NCBI GenBank assembly: GCA_016763715.1
Contig: JAESTG010000412.1
Location: 1 to 12,351 of the forward strand
DNA: 12,351 nt
DNA from: Flavobacteriaceae bacterium
GTDB taxonomy: Bacteria; Bacteroidota; Bacteroidia; Flavobacteriales; Flavobacteriaceae
Reading direction: 5' to 3'
The position numbers and the translations under genes are program-made. Below the pieces are notes generated by a model. The model ran no database searches. It was not told the origin of the DNA and saw only the letters and a program-made list of their open reading frames with translations. Positions 6,403 through 12,351 of the stretch are shown piece by piece; position 1 is the stretch's first letter; the number at the start of each line of letters is the position of its first letter.

Positions 6403-7429
6403 ATTCATTCAATTTTATGCCTCTTGGAAGAAAGGGCTTATTTTAAAAGGACATTCTTTAGAATATCCAATTGACTTAGAGGTTGAAACTGGAAAATGGA
6501 TTTATATTATTGGTTTAAATGGTATAGGAAAAAGCACCTTGGTAAAAGCAATAGCAGGAATAGTAAAAGTAATTAAGGGGGAAGTTTTTTTTGATAATAA
6601 TATGGTTCCTCTTTTTAATTTACAAGAACGATATAAACTAGATTTTTGCTACGTTCCTCAGCATGAGAATTTTGGATTTGATTTAAATTGGAATGATGTT
6701 ATTGACTATACCAAAAGACCAATGGAATCAGATGACGTTTTGCAATTGAGAAATGTCCTTAGGGAAATTGGAATACTTGAAATAAACGATTATTTCCGTA
6801 ATTATAGATTATTTGATATTACCGCTGCGATATTAATGAAGCCAAGAGTTTTGATATTAGATGAAATATTACCAGCATTTTTCGGGATTGAACAAAACCT
6901 TATTAATAGCCCTTATCGTTTTATAAGATCCTTGTTGCCAGAAACCATAGTCTTTTTTACCGAGCATGATATTAATATTGGATTTGAAGCTATGGATGAA
7001 ATTCTATGGTTGACTGAAAACAAGAAGCCAATTCATTATAGATGTCCAAATTCACTAGAAATTCAAAGATTGAAAAAAGAATTGAGTTATGACTTTCCGC
7101 TAATAGAGGGTTCTAACGAATTACATGTAGATTATTTAAAATGGAAAGAAGTAATTAATTTAGAGAATACGCCGATAGATAATATTAAAATCGCTTTGCG
7201 AAGTCTTGGAAATAATGCAGTTATTTTATTAGAGGAAATATTTTGTGATTTTCCATTTCTTAATTCGAATAAGCCAGCAGCAGAGTTAAGTGGAGGGCAG
7301 AGGTTAGTTCTTATCTGGTTTATGTTGGAGTATACTAGAATAGGTGTAGTTCCAAATAAATTGGTTCAACATCTTGATCCAAGAAATAAGGAATTAATAA
7401 TTAATAAATGGAAAAGAATAGATGAATGA
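6377..7429 (+). CDS. Asymmetric fused LivG/LivF-type ABC ATPase
   Basis: The product has 350 aa. The N-terminal domain (1-220) has Walker A GLNGIGKST (46-54), Q-loop VPQHE (93-97), Walker B VLILDE (158-163) with the catalytic Glu, and switch His197 in FFTEHD. It has no LSGGQ: where the signature should be, about 15-20 residues before Walker B, the sequence reads YFRNYRLFDITAA. The C-terminal part (about 225-350) resembles the helical and signature segment of a second LivF-type domain (IFCDFPFLNS ... AAELSGGQR, signature 304-308) followed by a degenerate Walker B-like PNKLVQHLDP. It has no Walker A and no switch His. A full second domain would need ~230 aa, so it is shortened. The inferred role is powering the adjacent LivHM-like permease. 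ATG 6389 is an alternative start; both overlap the permease end. It overlaps the next gene by 8 bases. Confidence 0.8.
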   Translation: MRIHMKKLEFIQFYASWKKGLILKGHSLEYPIDLEVETGKWIYIIGLNGIGKSTLVKAIAGIVKVIKGEVFFDNNMVPLFNLQERYKLDFCYVPQHENFGFDLNWNDVIDYTKRPMESDDVLQLRNVLREIGILEINDYFRNYRLFDITAAILMKPRVLILDEILPAFFGIEQNLINSPYRFIRSLLPETIVFFTEHDINIGFEAMDEILWLTENKKPIHYRCPNSLEIQRLKKELSYDFPLIEGSNELHVDYLKWKEVINLENTPIDNIKIALRSLGNNAVILLEEIFCDFPFLNSNKPAAELSGGQRLVLIWFMLEYTRIGVVPNKLVQHLDPRNKELIINKWKRIDE

Positions 7430-8051
7430 TTTAAGTGTTCCTATTTCCGTTGATATTGCCCTTCATATTGGATTATTGGCAATTACGTTTACATTATTAA
7501 TTTTGAGGATTCCAGATTTAAGGAAATCAATTGAGAGACTATATGATCCTATAAATCGGACGAAGATTTTGTCACGTATAATTCTAACTGAAATTTTATT
7601 CCGAGTCCTTAGTCTTGGAATTAGTCTTTATATATTTCACATTTCATTTAAATATTTTGACTCTCTGGAGGATATTGTTGGTCCATTTTCTAAGAAATTG
7701 GATTTCGCTTTATTTAAAAGAAATTGGGAAGAGGCTGAAAAATTTACTGAACAAGCAATCCGGGTTAACTCGGTATCAATTTTGATATTCGTAATAGAAT
7801 ATTTAATTTCTTTATATGTCACATGGAAGAATTGTTCGGCTGTATTAAAAAAATCAGTTGAATTTGACAAATTGAGCAGTTCATATGCTAAACGTTTCGA
7901 GGATAATAATATAGAAGTTTCTGTTTTCACTAATGAATCTCCAGTTGAAAATATGAGAGAAATGAAATTATGCGGAAAGCAAACAAGTTTAGGTAAACCT
8001 TGTAAGAAGTCTATAAATGTTAGTGAGAAAGCATGTAATTATCATAAATAA
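7422..8051 (+). CDS. Membrane protein with C-terminal Cys/His zinc-type motif
   Basis: The 209-aa product has three likely membrane helices, at about residues 10-29, 51-73 and 118-135. A charged segment precedes helix 3 (NWEEAEKFTEQAIRVN). The C-terminal 27 residues carry C184-x9-C194-x10-C205-x2-H208 in the context CGKQTSLGKPC ... CNYH. This resembles the short CxxxTxxGxxC...CxxH motif of small zinc-binding families such as DUF5763; family assignment is by eye. Because the ATPase and this gene overlap by 8 bases, they are probably translationally coupled and the protein is a likely accessory of the transporter. Such a subunit is not part of known Liv systems. The function is unknown. A reverse-strand frame inside it (7637-7930) is a shadow. 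Confidence 0.75.
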   Translation: MNDLSVPISVDIALHIGLLAITFTLLILRIPDLRKSIERLYDPINRTKILSRIILTEILFRVLSLGISLYIFHISFKYFDSLEDIVGPFSKKLDFALFKRNWEEAEKFTEQAIRVNSVSILIFVIEYLISLYVTWKNCSAVLKKSVEFDKLSSSYAKRFEDNNIEVSVFTNESPVENMREMKLCGKQTSLGKPCKKSINVSEKACNYHK

Positions 8052-8156
8052 GTTTTTGCTAAACTTGCGCAGAATTTAGAATTATAAAAAGTAAATTGCT
8101 TGACTATATGAAGAAGCTGTGTTGTGCATCATGTGGTTTAGAAATAGACCAATGAG

Positions 8157-8184
8157 AAGCTTATCCGTTTGGATGGGCTTTTTT
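8157..8184 (+). terminator. Operon terminator
   Basis: AAGCTTATCC (8157-8166) pairs over 10 positions (two G-T) with GGATGGGCTT (8171-8180) around GTTT, followed by TTTT. It ends the 3407-8051 transcription unit just before the oppositely oriented gene at 8213. Confidence 0.8.
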
Positions 8185-8212
8185 CCTTTTGCACCATTTA
8201 CTATATTGAATT

Positions 8213-9571
8213 TTATAGGCTTATACTATAAGTACCATCAGCACAGTTTACCCAAATTATTCCATTTTCAAAGGTTCTTGTGAAAGTCATACCGTTATTG
8301 GATATCTGTACGTCCCCAATTGGAGATCCAGTAACAATAGCGTCATACTGCTTATGATATTCCCAACTTTCATCAAACCATCCACCGCCTTCAGGATCTG
8401 ATTGCATATCGGAGAAGCCGAAGTAACTGCCAGGACCCATACTCACTAAAAATGCTGCCATTCCAAATTCTAAAAATTCATTTTTAGTATAGTTCTTAAT
8501 GGCTCCATTTAAAGCCCTACAGCCTTCTAAACATCCACCGTCAAGGGGAAAATACGGCATATGCACTATGATTGGAATTCCATTTTTTGTTTCTTTTAGA
8601 GAGTTTCGCATTTGCTTGGCAGCAGTCTCTCCAAGGTTCCACATCCAAAATTCATTGTTTCTAGCAAATGGTATTCCTTGCAGCGATGTTAAGAGCGCCT
8701 CTTCAGACTCTGGGCAATCATTTTCCCATGGGACTTGGGCGCCAATTTCGGAAAACCCATTGGTAGTTGAAAGAATGGGGTATTTGTTATTGTTTATAAG
8801 TGTGGAAAAAACTTCGGCATAGACTTCATTTTGAGATTCCATGAATGATTTCCTTGCTTCAAAGCTCATATGGCTTAACCAATTTCTTTCGTCACAGGCT
8901 ACGCTTTGTGCATTGTCAAAGAAAACACCATCCGTATTTTCCATTGCCGCAGCTTGGATTATTGTATTAAAAGTATTGATAGTTTCACATTTTCTAAAAT
9001 CCCATCTACAATATTTTAAGTCAGTTTCGAAACCAGATTCATCTACATCCATAGGATAGTTGATAAACCCTTCGCAATGACGGTCATCTGGTAGAAATAA
9101 TTCCTGATTTTGCAATGCATCCCATTGTTTTTTATACATGGAACCTGCCCACATCCCACTTCTGTAAACTAAAATGGGAGGGCCATTTGGGTGTGCATTT
9201 TTAATTCTTGTGACTTGCTCTTCCATAGAGCCTGCTAAATCACCTCCTGCCCATTTTCCAGTGGTGGTTTCTTCCACAAATTGCCCCATTCTAAATTCTA
9301 GAATGGCTAAACTATGTTTGCTAACCTTTTCCATTTGTGTGGCATTCATATAGCCATCTGGTTCTGCAGCAAAATAGAGAGAGGGGAACTTTTCATAACC
9401 ATTCCAATCCCAAGGTTGCCATGTAGAGGGTAGGTTAGGGCGAGAAAAATTTCGTACGCATATTTCTGTAGAATCATCATCTATTTCAAGGTCGTCACTA
9501 TCATTGGAGCATGCACTAAATATTAATAGTGTTGCAGCAATTAAAGCTTTTTTTGAATTTATGTATTTCAT
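8213..9571 (-). CDS. TIM-barrel glycoside-hydrolase-like lipoprotein
   Basis: The 452-aa product starts with a lipoprotein signal (ATLLIFSAC, lipid Cys21) followed by an acidic spacer (SNDSDDLEIDDD), typical of Bacteroidota surface lipoproteins. The body looks like the hypothetical glycosyl hydrolase (GHL-type) TIM-barrel group: ILVYRSGMW (133-141), TDGVFFDNAQS (213-223) with the barrel-strand Asp pair usual for such proteins, PILSTTNG (265-272), MGPGSYFGFSDMQSD (378-392), and a C-terminal strand region ending TRTFENGIIWVN. About nine further Cys residues suggest disulfides outside the cytoplasm. Catalytic acids and substrate cannot be fixed from sequence. It probably acts on a polysaccharide at the cell surface. 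It is in the same direction as the HYR-repeat gene upstream, but a terminator lies between them. Confidence 0.7.
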   Translation of the reverse strand: MKYINSKKALIAATLLIFSACSNDSDDLEIDDDSTEICVRNFSRPNLPSTWQPWDWNGYEKFPSLYFAAEPDGYMNATQMEKVSKHSLAILEFRMGQFVEETTTGKWAGGDLAGSMEEQVTRIKNAHPNGPPILVYRSGMWAGSMYKKQWDALQNQELFLPDDRHCEGFINYPMDVDESGFETDLKYCRWDFRKCETINTFNTIIQAAAMENTDGVFFDNAQSVACDERNWLSHMSFEARKSFMESQNEVYAEVFSTLINNNKYPILSTTNGFSEIGAQVPWENDCPESEEALLTSLQGIPFARNNEFWMWNLGETAAKQMRNSLKETKNGIPIIVHMPYFPLDGGCLEGCRALNGAIKNYTKNEFLEFGMAAFLVSMGPGSYFGFSDMQSDPEGGGWFDESWEYHKQYDAIVTGSPIGDVQISNNGMTFTRTFENGIIWVNCADGTYSISL

Positions 9572-9607
9572 ATTTGTTATTTAACTGAAGTTTTTGGAGT
9601 TTATTTT

Positions 9608-9648
9608 AAAAAGGAAACCCCTCTCTTATATGGGAATAAGAAAGGGGT
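9608..9648 (-). terminator. Terminator of the HYR-repeat surface protein gene
   Basis: On the minus strand ACCCCTTTCTTAT pairs with ATAAGAGAGGGGT (13 pairs, one wobble) around a six-base loop, followed by a T-rich run. It lies 22 bases after the stop of the large gene and upstream of the lipoprotein gene, suggesting separate transcription. Confidence 0.85.
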
Positions 9649-9670
9649 CACCAGGAATATTAACTAAATA

Positions 9671-12351
9671 TTACTCTTTTATTAATTGTTTGGTGATTTG
9701 TCCATTAGGTCCTGATATAATTACTAAGTAGCTAGCCGCACTAAGTAGAGAGACGTTTATGGTTTTTTCTGTTCCCATTAGTTTTAAGGATTCCTTTTTA
9801 ATAAGTCTTCCGTTTAGGTCATAGATTGCTAATTGATTTAGTTCCATGTTTTGTGGGTTGCTAATATTTATATAGTCTTTAGCTGGATTTGGATATAGTA
9901 CAATAGAGGTAAGGTCTATAGTTACTTCACCTCCACCAAGGATTAGATCTACGGTAAGTTCAAACTCACAAGTTGCTATATTTCCAGATTCATCTTCAGC
10001 TGTAAGAGTAACGGTGTATACACCAGGGTCTAGCTGGGTATTTTCCGCAGGACTTTGTGCTGTTATTGTCACTGGATTTGTACAGTTATCGATAGCTGTA
10101 GCTTCCCCCGTTGCAAAGTAATCAGGCAATAGATATTGTTCTCCTTGATCTACTTGTACAGTTTGATCTGCTGGGCATGTAATTTCAGGGGCTAATGTAT
10201 CTATTACGGTTACTGTTGCCGAGCAAGAGCTAATATTTCCATTAGTATCACTTGCGAATACTTGTACAGTAACAGGAGTGCCAATGTCGCTGCAATCGAA
10301 CAAAGTAATATCAACAGAGGTAGTACCAATCTCACAGGCATCAGTTAGTGTGTTAATTACATCGTCGGGGATAATGGATACAGTTCCATCGGCACCTAAT
10401 TCTACTGTTATGTCCATACAAACAAGCTCTGGCGCTGTTGTGTCTTCTACTGTTACGATCGCTGTACAGGTTGCTGTGTTTCCACTAGAATCTGTTATAG
10501 TAAGAACGACATTGTTAGCACCTACATTGCTACAATCGAATGTGTTAATGTCAATAGAAACAGAATCAATTCCGCAGTTATCAGTAGACCCTCCATCGAC
10601 ATCTGCTGCTGTGATAGTAGCAGTACCATTAGTGTCTAGTTGTATTGTAATGTTTTGACAAACTACATTAGGTGCTATGGTGTCTTCCACCGTTACGATG
10701 GCGGTACAACTACTTGTATTTCCATTGTTATCAGTTATAGTAAGAACGACATTGTTAGTACCTACATTGCTACAATCGAATGTGTTAATGTCAATAGAAA
10801 CAGAGTCAATTCCGCAGTTATCAGAAGACCCTCCATCGATATCTGCTGCTGTGATAGTAGCATTTCCAGTTGCATCAAGTTGCACGGTGATGTTTTGACA
10901 AACAGCTATTGCTGGTTCATTGTCTTCTACGGTGATGGTAAAAGAGCAACTTACACTATTTCCACTGTCATCTGTTGCTGTATATTCTATGGTACTTACT
11001 CCAAGAGGGAATACACTTCCACTAGGTAATCCTGCTGTTTGAGTAACACTAGCAATGCTACAGTTGTCTAGTGCAATTGCATCAGCAAATATTACTGATG
11101 CTCCACAAACTCCAGTGTCGTTATTTACAACAATATTGTTTGCACAGGCAATTGTAGGTAGAATATTATCTTCTACTGTTACAATGGCTGTACAGGTGGA
11201 TATGTTACCATTTACATCAGTAGTAGTAACCAAGATGTTATTAGCTCCAACATTAGAACAGTCGAATGTGTCTATATCTAACGTAGACGAAGCAATACCA
11301 CAGGTATCTGTTGCGCTAGCAATTACATCTGCTGCTGTAATAGTTGCGCTTCCATTTGCATCTAACTGTATCGTTATATTCTGACAAACCAATTCAGGAG
11401 CTTCGGTATCATTTACTACAATGGTTTGTGTGCAAGTAGCCGTATTTCCAGAATTGTCTGTTGCCGTCCAAGTAACAACGGTAGTACCTACTGGATAATA
11501 GGCAGATGCATCATGAGTTCCTGTATAATCATTAACAAGAGAGATATTACCATCCTGTGGAATTTTCATCTGGTAAAAATTAGTAGGTGAAACTGTACAT
11601 GCACTTTCGTTTACTGAACCATTTGCTAGAAGGGTAAAGTCAAGATTTACTCCAAAAGTGGAAATCCAATTAAGCCAAGTATTTGCAGGGATTGTTATTG
11701 TTCTTGTGTTAATAACACATGCTGGATCTATATCAGATTCACTAAAAATCACACCTCCGTCTGGTCCTGCTATTGTAAAACTTTTGGTAGAATCATTATG
11801 ATCGCCACTAAAGGTGAGTTCTATCAAAACATCGCTTGTGCTAGCTACAAAAATTTGGATTGTAGATATGGTATCGATTAATTCACCGTTAGCATTAAAG
11901 TTATAGGGTACCATTTGGGTGTCGGGTAATATCTCATTTCCACAGTTATCTGTAATTACTGGAAGTGGAATACTAAGAGTTGCACCACATTCTCCTATAT
12001 CATTGTTTGAAGTTATGTTTGCTGGACACGTAATTGTCGGGGCACTAGTGTCATTAACAGTCACATCAAAGGAGCAAGTAGCTGTATTTCCAGCAAGATC
12101 TGTTGCCGTCCAAGTAACAGTGGTTGTGCCTACTGGGTAAAAAGCAGAAGCATCTTGAGTTCCTGTATAATCATTTACAAAAGGAACATTATCAAATTGA
12201 GGGACTTTGAGCTGATAAAAGTTTGATGAAGAATTATTGCATGCACCTTCGTTTACAGAACTATCCGCTAGAAGGGTAAAGCTAAGATTAGCTCCATACG
12301 TGGTGATCCAATTATTCCAAGTGGCTTGAGGGATTGTTATCATTCTAGTGG
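9671..12351 (-). CDS. HYR/Ig-like repeat surface protein with T9SS sorting tail (5' partial)
   Basis: At least 893 residues are present and the N-terminus lies beyond the window. The Met codon at 12341-12343 is not the start, because the preceding residues (TR) continue an internal repeat (NTRTITIP). From the N-side: the rest of a HYR domain with an inserted segment, a second HYR with the same insertion (about 12049-11407), then Ig-like repeats of ~80 aa (CQNITIQLDxNGxATITAADV ... FDCSNVG ... TVED), a plain HYR (about 11167-10925), three more ~80-aa repeats, a last HYR-like domain, a Gly-rich linker, and LYPNPAKDYINIS ... GQITKQLIKE, the type A sorting domain of the type IX secretion system (TIGR04183). 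Such proteins are exported across the outer membrane and act in adhesion or as carriers of an N-terminal catalytic domain. Cys pairs per repeat suggest disulfides. The N-terminal module is unknown. Confidence 0.9.
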   Translation of the reverse strand, partial: TRMITIPQATWNNWITTYGANLSFTLLADSSVNEGACNNSSSNFYQLKVPQFDNVPFVNDYTGTQDASAFYPVGTTTVTWTATDLAGNTATCSFDVTVNDTSAPTITCPANITSNNDIGECGATLSIPLPVITDNCGNEILPDTQMVPYNFNANGELIDTISTIQIFVASTSDVLIELTFSGDHNDSTKSFTIAGPDGGVIFSESDIDPACVINTRTITIPANTWLNWISTFGVNLDFTLLANGSVNESACTVSPTNFYQMKIPQDGNISLVNDYTGTHDASAYYPVGTTVVTWTATDNSGNTATCTQTIVVNDTEAPELVCQNITIQLDANGSATITAADVIASATDTCGIASSTLDIDTFDCSNVGANNILVTTTDVNGNISTCTAIVTVEDNILPTIACANNIVVNNDTGVCGASVIFADAIALDNCSIASVTQTAGLPSGSVFPLGVSTIEYTATDDSGNSVSCSFTITVEDNEPAIAVCQNITVQLDATGNATITAADIDGGSSDNCGIDSVSIDINTFDCSNVGTNNVVLTITDNNGNTSSCTAIVTVEDTIAPNVVCQNITIQLDTNGTATITAADVDGGSTDNCGIDSVSIDINTFDCSNVGANNVVLTITDSSGNTATCTAIVTVEDTTAPELVCMDITVELGADGTVSIIPDDVINTLTDACEIGTTSVDITLFDCSDIGTPVTVQVFASDTNGNISSCSATVTVIDTLAPEITCPADQTVQVDQGEQYLLPDYFATGEATAIDNCTNPVTITAQSPAENTQLDPGVYTVTLTAEDESGNIATCEFELTVDLILGGGEVTIDLTSIVLYPNPAKDYINISNPQNMELNQLAIYDLNGRLIKKESLKLMGTEKTINVSLLSAASYLVIISGPNGQITKQLIKE
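10434..10673 (-). repeat. 240-bp tandem repeat unit, copy 1
   Basis: It encodes one ~80-aa Ig-like repeat. Compared with 10674-10913, the core 10491-10620 differs at only about 5 of 130 positions, while the flanking thirds diverge more. Recent duplication or gene conversion is likely. Confidence 0.85.
10674..10913 (-). repeat. 240-bp tandem repeat unit, copy 2
   Basis: Directly adjacent counterpart of 10434-10673. A more distant copy of the same unit lies at about 11168-11404. Confidence 0.85.
11407..11709 (-). repeat. Long-period (642 bp) repeat, complete-side copy
   Basis: It matches 12049-12351 at a constant offset of 642 bases (214 codons). It encodes the end of the inserted beta-rich segment plus the second half of a HYR domain (VNDYTGTHDASAYYPVGTT). 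The full unit is about 642 bp. Confidence 0.8.
12049..12351 (-). repeat. Long-period (642 bp) repeat, copy cut by window end
   Basis: Counterpart of 11407-11709; the unit continues past the window. Shared residues include ITIP-x-TW-NWI-T-G-NL-FTLLA and VNDYTGT-DASA-YPVGTT. Confidence 0.8.

Noticed and set aside
7637..7930. 97-codon minus-strand frame inside the 209-aa membrane protein gene
   Set aside because: It is fully contained in a well-supported operon gene on the opposite strand and shows no features of its own.
8499..9059. Two plus-strand frames opposite the glycoside-hydrolase-like gene
   Set aside because: They are shadows of the minus-strand coding sequence, with no recognisable domains.
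10278..12140. Several plus-strand frames opposite the HYR-repeat gene
   Set aside because: Their Ser/Thr/Val-rich repeats only mirror the repeated codons of the real minus-strand gene.
12341..12343. ATG as the true start of the HYR-repeat protein
   Set aside because: The codons before it continue the internal repeat (TR before the ITIP motif) and no signal peptide follows, so the gene extends beyond the window.

Overview
The window looks like a chromosomal segment from a flavobacterium (phylum Bacteroidota, probably Flavobacteriaceae). The evidence is low GC, Shine-Dalgarno-poor starts, a C-terminal type IX secretion sorting tail on a large HYR-repeat protein, acid-rich lipoprotein N-termini, and a membrane-anchored TPR regulator with a LuxR-like C-terminus, a layout common in that group. 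No RNA genes, CRISPR array or transposase were found.

Layout. Bases 1-271 are noncoding. At 272-424 a tiny acidic lipoprotein-like protein is followed by a strong terminator (438-471). At 516-2150 lies a TPR/transmembrane/HTH regulator, then a 12-bp palindrome and a small secreted basic protein (2378-2743) with its own terminator. Bases 2744-3406 carry no intact gene, but 2973-3309 is a decayed copy (about 85% identical by hand count) of the regulator's 3' end plus its downstream region, including the palindrome. That copy lies directly upstream of a tightly packed operon (3407-8051).

The operon is the centre of interest. It encodes a highly derived branched-chain-amino-acid-type (Liv/HAAT) ABC transporter. 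Its parts are a lipoprotein binding protein, a permease locus that reads as one LivH-LivM fusion interrupted by two frameshifts, and an ATPase in which a LivG/F-type domain lacking the LSGGQ signature is fused to a shortened second domain that has LSGGQ but no Walker A. The last gene encodes a membrane protein with a C-terminal Cys/His motif. If the ATPase folds as an intramolecular dimer, the two halves would make one canonical ATP site and leave the other dead. The operon ends at a terminator (8157-8184).

The remaining genes face the other way: a TIM-barrel glycoside-hydrolase-like lipoprotein (8213-9571) and a large HYR/Ig-like repeat surface protein with a type IX tail (9671 to the window end, N-terminus missing). 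A terminator at 9608-9648 separates them. Products in both blocks are predicted to be exported or envelope-located, but nothing links the two blocks functionally beyond proximity.
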